IMG/VR virus record: IMGVR_UViG_3300009376_000058
Coordinates: 1-32,356 of that record
DNA: 32,356 nucleotides
Reading direction: 5' to 3' (one strand)
Source of the DNA: a virus
Position numbers and translations under genes: made by a program. Below the pieces are notes generated by a model. That model made no database searches. It was not told where the DNA came from and was given only the letters and a program-made list of their open reading frames with translations. Below are positions 25,206 through 31,336 of this stretch, one piece after another; positions within the stretch are counted from its first letter, which is position 1, and each line of letters starts with the position of its first letter.

Positions 25206-25705
25206 TATGGGAAATTCTTCCCATATCACCAAGAAGAGGGTCTTGCACCCTCCAGCAGAGAAATTCTCTCTGCCCCCTTCGGTTAAATTCGGTGGGCAGT
25301 TATTTTCGAAAAATATAATCATGCTTTCTAGAGAATTGCTGTGAAACAAAGCCTATAGATTTTAACGGATAGACTCATAGGTTACCGAATTCTTCTTTGT
25401 TAGCATTCCTCATTTATCTGTTTCATATATTCCTCAAGCATCCCCTTTTTTGTTAATCATCTCATGGTGTGAAAAGGAAAGGATACCCAGCCTTGAAGTA
25501 CATTAGTTAACTGTCGTGTATACAACTACTTGTCATCTTTACTATTTATCTCGTGCGAGACCGAGTAAAGACCTTTTGTAATGCCCACTAGTGTAGATAG
25601 CATTACTCTTGGCGAAGTTCTCCAACCCATTCGTCAGTTTCAACTTCCTTCGTAAATCAATAATAGCCCATACTAAGACAGACTACTATTGAACCCCATA
25701 TGAAC
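25177..25705 (-). ncRNA. Candidate structured noncoding RNA, about 530 bases
   Basis: No gene of useful length lies here on either strand. On the minus strand the stretch folds into many local helices: 25683-25692 with 25657-25666 (the G-U pair works only on this strand), 25578-25584 with 25600-25606, 25537-25543 with 25564-25570 enclosing TCTC/GAGA, 25255-25261 with 25267-25273, 25236-25241 with 25247-25252, 25206-25213 with 25218-25225, and a final GC hairpin plus eight T. The final hairpin has loop TTCGATT, the tRNA T-loop pattern, and the hairpin before it could be a long variable arm, but a full tRNA or tmRNA cannot be completed. Ends and function unknown. Confidence 0.55.
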
Positions 25706-25993
25706 CTAGGATACGAGTTTGGGTGCCAAGTTTTTTACTTCTTTCAGATGTTTCGTTACATCTAAAAGGGTCAAGTACCCAAGAACATCATCAGTAATTG
25801 GTGTGTCGTATATAATTTTGCCATCCTTGTTGAGAACTGCCAATTCATATAAACCACTTTTACCACCATAACTAACACTGTTCTTAATGACACTTGCACC
25901 ATAACCGTTAGGGAACTGATATTTGGCGAAAATACCGCCGTGCCAATCTGTTCCCTCTTCTACAATATATTTTTTTAATATTTCTACTTTCAT
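25706..25993 (-). CDS. Small hypothetical protein, 95 aa
   Basis: ATG preceded by AAGGAATTAGAGTC. Beta-rich, with a Gly-rich segment (WHGGIFAKYQFPNGYGASV, SYGGKSGLY) then VLNKDGKIIYDTP and a helical C-terminus. No Cys, no membrane segment. Last gene before the structured gene-free stretch. No family recognised. Confidence 0.75.
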   Translation of the reverse strand: MKVEILKKYIVEEGTDWHGGIFAKYQFPNGYGASVIKNSVSYGGKSGLYELAVLNKDGKIIYDTPITDDVLGYLTLLDVTKHLKEVKNLAPKLVS

Positions 25994-26005
25994 GACTCTA
26001 ATTCC

Positions 26006-26104
26006 TTAAACAATTAAATAATCTACTACATATACAAGTAGCCAAATGAGGAAAATTAAGACAACTAGGGTTGATAAAATTTCCCAATAATCACTCTTCT
26101 TCAT
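26006..26104 (-). CDS. Single-span membrane mini-protein, 32 aa
   Basis: AGGGGG lies six bases before the ATG, within the end of the preceding gene. A short polar start (MKKSDYWE) is followed by about 22 hydrophobic residues (ILSTLVVLIFLIWLLVYVV) and a short end. Exactly fills the gap between two genes. Probably an inner-membrane peptide; function unknown. Confidence 0.65.
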   Translation of the reverse strand: MKKSDYWEILSTLVVLIFLIWLLVYVVDYLIV

Positions 26105-26327
26105 TAGTAACCCCCTCGTCATAATCTGTTTGGCTACACCAAACCCTTACTAGACTTTTATGGGGCATCAGAGGATTGGTCGGAATCCATTGAATTACAT
26201 AATTGGATTCCGAACTATCAAGTCTATTTACCAACATTTTAAAAGAGTCCATTTGGACTGAACAATCTCTATCGAAAGTCCGATAACATATATTATTAAA
26301 CATTTCTCTTATATCATCTGTCCTCAT
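26091..26327 (-). CDS. Small hypothetical protein, 78 aa
   Basis: GGAGG precedes the ATG, which overlaps the previous stop (ATGA). N-terminal helix (DDIREMFNNICY), a beta-like middle with VIQWIPTNPL and a VRVWCSQ strand, acidic end. No family recognised. Confidence 0.72.
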   Translation of the reverse strand: MRTDDIREMFNNICYRTFDRDCSVQMDSFKMLVNRLDSSESNYVIQWIPTNPLMPHKSLVRVWCSQTDYDEGVTNEEE

Positions 26328-26638
26328 GAAACCTCCAATTCAATAGTATTTTTCACCAAGGATGAAATATCATGAAGTTCGTTCCAACCGTTTTCATAAA
26401 ATACATCTACATGATTCATAGATAGAATCATTGCAACATCATCTCTAGAGAGAGGTTTCAATTCATGTTTGAATATTCTTGTACCATCTCGTTTTGATTT
26501 CACTGCTTCATCTTTGGTCGCATAATATTTGCTAAAGAATAGGTCTACTACTATTGATTCAGAATCGGGATGTGATTCTTTAAATAAATAAAAATCACTT
26601 TTGTCGTCACCTTTATTAGTTAATTCATAAATAATCAT
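26324..26638 (-). CDS. Small hypothetical protein, 104 aa
   Basis: AGGAGATGAA before the ATG; ATGA-type overlaps at both ends. Beta-rich N-terminus (MIIYELTNKGDDKSDFYLF), a segment FSKYYATKDEAVKSKRDGT that looks like a strand-helix, acidic C-terminal helix. No family recognised. Confidence 0.72.
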   Translation of the reverse strand: MIIYELTNKGDDKSDFYLFKESHPDSESIVVDLFFSKYYATKDEAVKSKRDGTRIFKHELKPLSRDDVAMILSMNHVDVFYENGWNELHDISSLVKNTIELEVS

Positions 26639-26820
26639 TTCATCTCCTCCATATCAGCCCAATCTCTAACATAATTAAGATGAACACTGAAGTCAGCATT
26701 GCAACCAGTACAATGCCAAATTTCATTCTCCCAATCTTCATATGCTATATATTCCAAATCAGATTTACACTTAGGGCAAATTTCATCATCTCTTCCATAA
26801 TAAGCATTATCCTTAGTCAC
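26635..26820 (-). CDS. Small zinc-ribbon protein, 61 aa, GTG start
   Basis: Two Cys pairs, CPKC and CTGC, 20-odd residues apart, form a classic zinc ribbon; the rest is acidic and aromatic. The start is GTG after GGAGGGCAGA, overlapping the previous stop. Likely a protein- or nucleic-acid-binding adaptor; function unknown. Confidence 0.75.
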   Translation of the reverse strand: MTKDNAYYGRDDEICPKCKSDLEYIAYEDWENEIWHCTGCNADFSVHLNYVRDWADMEEMK

Positions 26821-27086
26821 TCTGCCCTCCCACTGTTACTTAGAACAGCATCATAGGTGTAGCAACTATCTTTGGCTCTCTTGAAACCTAAACCTCTAAA
26901 TAAGACCCATTGGAAATTATCTATCTTGTTTATGTCACTTAGATATAAATCCTGTATTTCCATCATTGTTCTTAAGGCACTATTTAAATCATTGTAGCCA
27001 TTAAGCAATCTAATATAAGATTCCATAGACATAGTTAATTTAACTTTGTCATTCTTTAAATAACTAACCTTTGTTTCATCAATCAT
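26817..27086 (-). CDS. Small hypothetical protein, 89 aa
   Basis: Start at MIDETKVSY after AGGAGGAAACATT; the longer in-frame form reads through the intergenic hairpin and is rejected. Predicted mostly helical (MESYIRLLNGYNDLNSAL), with one Cys. No family recognised. Confidence 0.72.
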   Translation of the reverse strand: MIDETKVSYLKNDKVKLTMSMESYIRLLNGYNDLNSALRTMMEIQDLYLSDINKIDNFQWVLFRGLGFKRAKDSCYTYDAVLSNSGRAE

Positions 27087-27106
27087 AATGTTTCCTCCTG
27101 TACTAG

Positions 27107-27155
27107 ATGTCATAAAATAAATAAGATATAACACACCTGTCTGATGTGCTATATT
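27107..27155 (-). terminator. Intergenic hairpin after the 27156-27422 gene
   Basis: On the minus strand ATAGCACA (27152-27145) pairs with TGTGTTAT (27135-27128) through one G-U pair, around a nine-base loop, then TCTTATTTATTTT. It is a weak AT-rich terminator or processing hairpin. The G-U pair is a C-A mismatch on the plus strand, so the minus strand is the folded one. Confidence 0.5.
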
Positions 27156-27422
27156 TTATTGATTTTTTCTTTGTTCCAAAACCCAGTTCTCTCGCTCTTG
27201 GACTTTCTCAAGGTCACTCTGTGTTAGTTCAAAGAAATAGAGACCACACATAGTTTGGTCAAACTCACCGTTGTCGAAATTCTCTTCATACTCATTCCAA
27301 CCCCACTCAGTTCCTATCTCTCGTTCAAACCAGTAACCGAAGTCAGTCTTTTCAGCAAAAGTCAAGAGGGTACTTAAAGTAACCTCATCGTGTCTGAATT
27401 CGAAATCTTCCCAGTAACTCAT
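27156..27422 (-). CDS. Small acidic hypothetical protein, 88 aa
   Basis: GGAGTAAAA precedes the ATG. Rich in Glu, Phe, Trp and Tyr (YWEDFEFRHDEVTL, GTEWGWNEYEENFDNG), ending in a basic helix (VQERENWVLEQRKNQ). No Zn motif or membrane segment. No family recognised. Confidence 0.73.
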   Translation of the reverse strand: MSYWEDFEFRHDEVTLSTLLTFAEKTDFGYWFEREIGTEWGWNEYEENFDNGEFDQTMCGLYFFELTQSDLEKVQERENWVLEQRKNQ

Positions 27423-27424
27423 TT

Positions 27425-27604
27425 TTACTCCTTAAATGGATTTAAATGTTTCTCTTGAAGTAGAAAAGTTCCTACATCAAACTTACAAGTATAGACTTTC
27501 TCACCACTATGAGCCTTATCGATACTTTCAATTTTTCCGATAGTATCGTAGACAATGCCGAGATCATCCCTTGCTATAATTAAATCACCTACTTTATATA
27601 CCAT
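27425..27604 (-). CDS. Small beta-rich protein, possibly SH3-like, 59 aa
   Basis: Fills the gap between two genes; AAGGAGAGTGA precedes the ATG. MVYKVGDLIIARDD, then TIGKIESID and VYTCKFDVGTF suggest a five-strand SH3/KOW-like barrel that opens with a VGD turn, but this is pattern reading, not homology. Ends HLNPFKE. Confidence 0.68.
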   Translation of the reverse strand: MVYKVGDLIIARDDLGIVYDTIGKIESIDKAHSGEKVYTCKFDVGTFLLQEKHLNPFKE

Positions 27605-27618
27605 TCACTCTCCTTATA

Positions 27619-27659
27619 AATAATAAGTAAAAACCCATCCGTAGATGGGCTTTGATTTA
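27619..27659 (-). repeat. Early-region intergenic hairpin element, copy 1
   Basis: Read on the minus strand: AATCAAAGCCCATC, loop TACG, GATGGGTTTTTACTTATTA. A six-pair stem with a cUACGg (UNCG-type) tetraloop and five T follows the stop of the 27660-27854 gene directly. Identical hairpin to the copies at 29884 and 30853. It looks like an intrinsic terminator within a repeated cassette border. Confidence 0.85.
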
Positions 27660-27854
27660 CTATCTAATTTTTCTAAACGCAGTACAGCCATCAATCTTAT
27701 TGGCGTATACACACGCTGTTTCCAAATCTACATCATCGAGCATGACCAACCCAGTATTATCTGCTACATAATACCGTTCATCCTCAGAATCTACGATTTG
27801 CATGGCATGGTCTATTGCCCTATGCCAACTTTTTAAAAACTCATTCTCAGTCAC
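27660..27854 (-). CDS. Small hypothetical protein, 64 aa, GTG start
   Basis: GTG start after GGAGGTAGAT. Helical N-terminus (ENEFLKSWHRAIDHAMQIV), acidic middle (DSEDERYYVADN), then VDLETACVYANKI. The stop abuts hairpin element copy 1. No family recognised. Confidence 0.7.
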   Translation of the reverse strand: MTENEFLKSWHRAIDHAMQIVDSEDERYYVADNTGLVMLDDVDLETACVYANKIDGCTAFRKIR

Positions 27855-27865
27855 ATCTACCTCCT

Positions 27866-28147
27866 TTAATCTAAGATTATTGGTCTCATCAATTTCATTA
27901 TCTGATACTTAATATTCCAAGTGAGTTCATATTGAACTCCCTCGACCTTAATATCTGAATTAGCCAAGCATTTCGCTTTAGTAGAATACTTTTTGAGAAA
28001 TATTTCTCTTGCTTCCTTGAGATTACTTGCTTCAGTCTTTTTTATTGAGCCAAGTAAATCACCATTGACCCCACTGAAATTAACTTTCCATACGGTCTGT
28101 TGGTCTCTCAAGGTTACTGACTTAACAGGTGGGTAGAATTTTTTCAT
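27866..28147 (-). CDS. Small basic hypothetical protein, 93 aa
   Basis: ATGA overlap with the preceding gene. Beta-rich first half (VKSVTLRDQQTVWKVNFSGVNGD), then a Lys-rich helix (KEAREIFLKKYSTKAK) and another strand pair. Net basic, unlike most neighbours. No family recognised. Confidence 0.72.
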   Translation of the reverse strand: MKKFYPPVKSVTLRDQQTVWKVNFSGVNGDLLGSIKKTEASNLKEAREIFLKKYSTKAKCLANSDIKVEGVQYELTWNIKYQIMKLMRPIILD

Positions 28148-28566
28148 TGTTCTACCCCATGTTCTTTCATTAACTTCTCATACTTTTCATCGGGACTCAA
28201 ATAGATATCAGAGAAATATTCAGATTTAACTAATATCTCTTTGGCTTCTTCAACAGTACATTCAATAAATTCTCCTGTCTTGGTGTAGTAACCACCATCA
28301 CATTCAACTTCACTAGCCAAGTCTTCCCAGTCAGTCCAGTAAATGTAATCAGAATCACCATGCTCTTTCCACTCTGTCATGGCATCATTGAAGTTATCGT
28401 CACCGACAACTTTACGACAGCATTTTTCTGAACATGCTGTGTACCCATCGGATACCAAATAACCTGTGTTCATACCCGACCCACAGCCATCACATTTTCT
28501 GGCAAAGAAGTTAAACTTATTTGGATTACCAAATTCCGATTGAAACAAATCTATAACATCCGTCAT
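28144..28566 (-). CDS. Zinc-binding hypothetical protein, 140 aa
   Basis: AGGAGGTCTT precedes the ATG, with ATGA overlaps at both ends. Near residue 25 CDGCGSGMNTGYLV and then CSEKCC form a treble-clef-like four-Cys zinc site often seen in small phage proteins. The rest is acidic with several Trp and a C-terminal helix (LSPDEKYEKLMKEH). No enzyme motif; function unknown. Confidence 0.78.
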   Translation of the reverse strand: MTDVIDLFQSEFGNPNKFNFFARKCDGCGSGMNTGYLVSDGYTACSEKCCRKVVGDDNFNDAMTEWKEHGDSDYIYWTDWEDLASEVECDGGYYTKTGEFIECTVEEAKEILVKSEYFSDIYLSPDEKYEKLMKEHGVEQ

Positions 28567-28742
28567 AAGACCTCCTGCTCAACTTGAACTTCAAATCCAA
28601 TCTTCTTGATTTCTTGAATTTCACCTTTGTTAAAAGTTTTCTTACCCATCAGTTTTGCAACTGATAGAGCGAGACTATTAACAGGGTAAATTAACCTATT
28701 ACCATAAACATTTCTAATTTTTATTAAGAATATATCTTTCAT
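28563..28742 (-). CDS. Small conserved-looking phage protein, 59 aa
   Basis: Fills the gap after hairpin element copy 2, with AGGAGGAATAAGTT upstream and an ATGA overlap downstream. The pattern VYGNRLIYPVNSLALSVAKL, GKKTFNKGEI and KKIGFEVQV is like a short hypothetical protein I know from tailed phages; its role is unknown. Confidence 0.72.
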   Translation of the reverse strand: MKDIFLIKIRNVYGNRLIYPVNSLALSVAKLMGKKTFNKGEIQEIKKIGFEVQVEQEVL

Positions 28743-28760
28743 AACTTATTCCTCCTATAA

Positions 28761-28801
28761 ATAATAAGTAAAAACCCACTTCAGCAGTGGGCTTTGATTT
28801 A
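28761..28801 (-). repeat. Early-region intergenic hairpin element, copy 2
   Basis: Minus strand: AAATCAAAGCCCACT, loop GCTGA, AGTGGGTTTTTACTTATTAT. Flanks match the other copies; the stem is a different sequence that keeps pairing, so structure rather than sequence is kept. Directly follows the 28802-29047 stop. Confidence 0.83.
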
Positions 28802-29047
28802 TTATTTCAAATTGTTGCCGTGTTCTACCTCAGCAACTGGATTTCTAGAATTAATCATGATGTCTCTGACAATCTCTCTGTCTAGACTGTCACCATCAAA
28901 AGGTAACTCACAATTTAACTCTCTGATTTTTGTTGCTAGTCTGATTTCAGCCATAGTAACACCACCAGTAGACGGGAAGAATTCTTCACCGTAAAGACTG
29001 TCGTCACCTTGACCATAGAAATCATATACATATTCTTCAAAAGTCAT
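28802..29047 (-). CDS. Small acidic hypothetical protein, 81 aa
   Basis: GAGGTGAAATT precedes the ATG. Acidic N-terminus (MTFEEYVYDFYGQGDDSLYG), then a helical TMAEIRLATKIRELN and a DGDSLDREIVRDIM segment. Lies just after the structured stretch 29048-29539. No family recognised. Confidence 0.72.
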   Translation of the reverse strand: MTFEEYVYDFYGQGDDSLYGEEFFPSTGGVTMAEIRLATKIRELNCELPFDGDSLDREIVRDIMINSRNPVAEVEHGNNLK

Positions 29048-29539
29048 AATTTCACCTCATAATTAATATGTAAAAGCCTACCCCTAAAAGTAGACTTTTA
29101 TATATTGACTATTTCATAACTAGTCTCCAAAAGTTAAAGAGGAGGAAGTCTACCTTGATTGTCTTAGAGAAGAATCTCTAAATCAAAGTAGACAGTATTT
29201 TTAAGGTCGTCCTCCAACGACCAGTATAGATTTTTAAAACCATTTATTCAACTTGAAATTTGTGTCTTCCAAATTGACAATTTATAAATGTAATTTGCAT
29301 TCACATTATATTATTGTAGGTTATTGGCATTAATCATGGATACGAACCGTCTTTTACCGAGGACTCTTAGCATCACAATCAGTCGACACATTGTGATACC
29401 GATTTTGCTAGTCTGTGGTAAATGCATAGTTGATTCAGCATGTTGCATTTATTTCTATACCTCCCTTACACAAAGGGTATTCGAGTAACTGCATTTTCGT
29501 GGGTCGCACTCGGCAACCCACTTGTAAAATATCAGCCCC
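29048..29539 (-). ncRNA. Candidate structured noncoding RNA, about 490 bases
   Basis: No gene is visible. On the minus strand helices are: 29521-29513 with 29507-29499 (nine pairs, one G-U) around loop CGAGT, which can also pair with ACTCG at 29486-29482 to make a pseudoknot; 29450-29444 with 29426-29420; 29397-29390 with 29379-29372; 29222-29217 with 29210-29205; and 29193-29181 with 29160-29148 (13 pairs with one U-G) enclosing TAGAGA/TCTCTA. Both wobble pairs become C-A mismatches on the plus strand. CAGACTAGC (29415-29407) with GCTAAGAGTC downstream around the 29390s hairpin recalls the P7-P8 core of group I introns, but P4-P6 was not found. Confidence 0.55.
29061..29106 (-). repeat. Divergent copy of the intergenic hairpin element, copy 3
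   Basis: Minus strand AAAAGTCTAC, loop TTTTAGGG, GTAGGCTTTTACATATTAATT. Same place (before a gene's ribosome site) and same overall form as the other copies, but stem and flanks have drifted. Confidence 0.6.
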
Positions 29540-29812
29540 CTATCTCATACATCGAGGAACAAAGGTCTCATCCATAAGTTTTGTTTCTCTAGAAATATGT
29601 GAATTAATTCCAGAAACATCGTGGGCTAAGTCTTCATCACTACCATCAAGCAATCTTTGTAAATCACTTTCTGATAAAGGTGAGTAACCCAGAGATATAA
29701 GAATATCAATTTTCTCTGGAACATATCCGAGGTCAAGGCTCTTGAATAAATCAAAATACCTATCTGCTATTTTTATGTGCAAATCATTAAAGGTGGTTTT
29801 CCTATAAGTCAT
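29540..29812 (-). CDS. Hypothetical protein behind a repeated promoter-like element, 90 aa
   Basis: Start at MTYRKTTFND, preceded by AGAGAGGAAGTGAT; the longer in-frame form would run through the 22-base repeat and is rejected. Charged, with helices LHIKIADRYFDLFKSLDLG and SESDLQRLLDGSDEDLAHD. The 22-base repeat ends 22 bases before this start. No family recognised. Confidence 0.72.
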   Translation of the reverse strand: MTYRKTTFNDLHIKIADRYFDLFKSLDLGYVPEKIDILISLGYSPLSESDLQRLLDGSDEDLAHDVSGINSHISRETKLMDETFVPRCMR

Positions 29813-29834
29813 ATCACTTCCTCTCTTGCAGTTT

Positions 29835-29856
29835 AAAACTGGTTGTATTACATAGT
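29835..29856 (-). promoter_or_regulatory. 22-base repeated promoter-like element, copy A
   Basis: Minus strand ACTATGTAATACAACCAG then TTTT. An exact copy is at 32335-32356, and both lie 21-22 bases before a start codon. TAATACAAC resembles the first half of the T7 promoter (TAATACGAC). After copy A comes the dyad CAGTTT-T-AAACTG. A phage promoter is the best guess; which polymerase would use it is unknown. Confidence 0.55.
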
Positions 29857-29858
29857 TG

Positions 29859-29867
29859 CCCCCCCCC
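29859..29867. repeat. Nine-base C tract (G on the minus strand)
   Basis: A run of nine C in an otherwise AT-rich intergenic segment, two bases upstream (in transcription sense) of repeat copy A. Such tracts can slip in replication and change promoter spacing. Confidence 0.9.
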
Positions 29868-29883
29868 ACAAAGTGAGGCTCTA

Positions 29884-29928
29884 AATAACAAGTAAAAACC
29901 CATCCGTAGATGGGCTTTGATTTATTAT
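29884..29928 (-). repeat. Early-region intergenic hairpin element, copy 4
   Basis: Same CCCATC-TACG-GATGGG hairpin and TTTTTACTTGTTATT tail as copies 1 and 6, just after the 35-residue membrane-protein gene. The following segment to 29812 holds the C tract and the 22-base promoter-like repeat, so here termination is followed by a new promoter candidate. Confidence 0.85.
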
Positions 29929-29931
29929 TTA

Positions 29932-30039
29932 TTAATAAAATGGTGGAAGTCCAACTCTCGAAAACTCATTGAGAATTAGAGCGACTGCCACAAAGAATAA
30001 TAGAGTCCCAAAGAATGATAACCATAAAATTAATTTCAT
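29932..30039 (-). CDS. Single-span membrane mini-protein, 35 aa
   Basis: ATGA overlap with the upstream gene. Almost entirely hydrophobic for the first 24 residues (MKLILWLSFFGTLLFFVAVA then LIL), ending NEFSRVGLPPFY. Probably an inner-membrane peptide. The uncharged start could also act as a signal-like segment. Function unknown. Confidence 0.65.
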   Translation of the reverse strand: MKLILWLSFFGTLLFFVAVALILNEFSRVGLPPFY

Positions 30040-30254
30040 GATTCACCCTCTGCGACATCATCATCATCTTCACCATTCGCCCAACAATCATATAATTTTT
30101 CAAGGTGTTCATTGTAGGTCTGATGAAAACAACCATACCAAATTATCAAATGGTATTTCGCATCATCATTTTCTACCTTTTCAATGATTTCTGCCAATTT
30201 TTCAAAACCCTCAGTTATATCTTTGAAAGGTTGAAACAATGGTACTTTTTTCAT
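30036..30254 (-). CDS. Small acidic hypothetical protein, 72 aa
   Basis: GCGAGGAGTAAGA before the ATG, the same ribosome-site border seen after other hairpin elements. Helical (FEKLAEIIEKVENDD) with an acidic tail (NGEDDDDVAEGES). No family recognised. Confidence 0.72.
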   Translation of the reverse strand: MKKVPLFQPFKDITEGFEKLAEIIEKVENDDAKYHLIIWYGCFHQTYNEHLEKLYDCWANGEDDDDVAEGES

Positions 30255-30270
30255 TTCTTACTCCTCGCAT

Positions 30271-30314
30271 AATAACAAGTAAAAACCCACTTTTCAGTGG
30301 GCTTTGATTTATTA
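30271..30314 (-). repeat. Early-region intergenic hairpin element, copy 5
   Basis: Minus strand CCCACT, loop GAAA (a GNRA tetraloop), AGTGGG, then TTTTTACTTGTTATTATGCGAGGAG running into the next ribosome site. Stem differs from copies 1, 4 and 6 but pairs perfectly. Confidence 0.86.
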
Positions 30315-30617
30315 TTAACACAAAATATGTTGACCACTTTCAGTGGTGTAATTAAATGGAAATTCAAGTTCTGTTGCTAATTGTATTCCCTCATCGATTG
30401 CGTCTTCCTCCGATGAACAAGCCCATTCGAGAATGTCACCATTTGGAAAGAATCCACAAGGAATAAAACTTTCATGTTCCTTGCTGTATTCTATCTGCTG
30501 TACTGACCAACCTTTAACAGGCTGATGCACAGTTAGAAAAGTTTCCCTTTCACTAAAATCGATTCCCGCACTTTCACGAAAATCTCTTATCATTTTAATT
30601 TCAGAATTTTCCATCAT
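30315..30617 (-). CDS. Small hypothetical protein, 100 aa
   Basis: Starts in an ATGA overlap (two adjacent ATGs). The N-terminal helix (EIKMIRDFRESAGIDFSERE) is followed by WSVQQIEYS and a GFFPNGDILEWACSSEEDAIDEG segment resembling a small beta-alpha fold. No family recognised. Confidence 0.72.
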   Translation of the reverse strand: MMENSEIKMIRDFRESAGIDFSERETFLTVHQPVKGWSVQQIEYSKEHESFIPCGFFPNGDILEWACSSEEDAIDEGIQLATELEFPFNYTTESGQHILC

Positions 30618-30838
30618 GATTCACCCCGTTGGCATGAGACATAATTTCTAGTATTTTGATGCTTGAAATAATCTCTACCCTCTTTGGAATACATATACAT
30701 AAAGTAGAGCATTTCGAATCTATCGAATAAGCCCTTGCTTAATGCATTGTCAAAACAACCTCTTGGATTTTCATCCACGAATATCTTGGTTTTGTCTTCG
30801 CTTGTATCTCTTACAGCGAATTCATCTATATTTGACAT
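30614..30838 (-). CDS. Small hypothetical protein, 74 aa
   Basis: GCGAGGATAGAAA before the ATG. A polar first half (AVRDTSEDKTKIFVDENPRG) and an aromatic/Met-rich helix (RFEMLYFMYMYSKEGRDYF), with a basic C-terminus. No family recognised. Confidence 0.72.
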   Translation of the reverse strand: MSNIDEFAVRDTSEDKTKIFVDENPRGCFDNALSKGLFDRFEMLYFMYMYSKEGRDYFKHQNTRNYVSCQRGES

Positions 30839-30852
30839 TTTCTATCCTCGCT

Positions 30853-30902
30853 TAATAACAAGTAAAAACCCATCCGTAGATGGGCTTTGATTTATTATCA
30901 AT
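30853..30902 (-). repeat. Early-region intergenic hairpin element, copy 6
   Basis: Identical CCCATC-TACG-GATGGG hairpin with TTTTTACTTGTTATTAAGCGAGGA downstream. It starts right after the 30903-31247 stop codon. Confidence 0.87.
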
Positions 30903-31247
30903 CTATGTGACCAATTCAAAATCTTGGTCAGTTAAAAGCCACTCTTGGTTATCTTCATCTATCAAGATGTCACCAGTTGATATTGAAGCACCCTTAAAAG
31001 TTCGCTCACCGATGTTACCCTCTTGGTAAGCATTCCATAAAGAATAGCCATTGATATAGCCCTCGCAAACTTCGTACCATTCGTTACGATTTTTTACAAG
31101 GTCTATAAGTTTTGAAACACCTAAATCTTTTTGGAAAACACCACTTTTTATTTTCATATAATCGTCAAATTCAACACTTGCACGATTATCGAAATTTGGT
31201 ATTAAATCCCAATCGATTTGTTTCACTTTATATTTAACTCTAGACAT
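30903..31247 (-). CDS. Hypothetical protein, 114 aa
   Basis: GCGAGGACTAAAAA before the ATG. Basic N-terminus (MSRVKYKVKQIDWDLIPN), a helical middle (VSKLIDLVKNRNEWYEVCEGYING) and a beta-like C-terminus (ISTGDILIDEDNQEWLLTDQDF). Lies between hairpin elements 6 and 7 as a self-contained cassette. No family recognised. Confidence 0.75.
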   Translation of the reverse strand: MSRVKYKVKQIDWDLIPNFDNRASVEFDDYMKIKSGVFQKDLGVSKLIDLVKNRNEWYEVCEGYINGYSLWNAYQEGNIGERTFKGASISTGDILIDEDNQEWLLTDQDFELVT

Positions 31248-31262
31248 TTTTTAGTCCTCGCT

Positions 31263-31336
31263 TAATAACAAGTAAAAACCTGTTTTCGTCCCCGAATTTA
31301 ATCTAGGATTTATAGAAAACAGGCTTTGATTTATTA
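31263..31336 (-). repeat. Early-region hairpin element, copy 7, with long apical insert
   Basis: Flanks match the family (ATCAAAGCCTG... and ...CAGGTTTTTACTTGTTATTAAGCGAGGA). The nine-pair stem CCTGTTTTC/GAAAACAGG is capped by about 27 bases instead of 4-6, including a small AATC/GATT dyad. The insert may be a relic of a larger element or a second small fold. Confidence 0.83.

Noticed and set aside
25177-25290. A class II tRNA (Leu/Ser-like) on the minus strand
   Set aside because: T-arm and a long variable-arm-like hairpin are present, but the anticodon loop would be TGCAAGA (no T at position 33), no D-arm with GG exists, and no clean acceptor stem pairs with CACTTTT.
25375-25480. Tiny frames such as MLEEYMKQINEEC with a good ribosome site
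   Set aside because: Only 8-13 codons, in a structured stretch; could be leader peptides, but nothing supports translation.
25177-25530. A tmRNA, with tag frame GCT AAC AAA GAA GAA... at 25404-25375
   Set aside because: The would-be tag reads ANKEEFGNL and does not end like known tags; no TTCGAC D-loop motif, no CCA end and no acceptor pairing were found. Kept only as an idea within the ncRNA finding.
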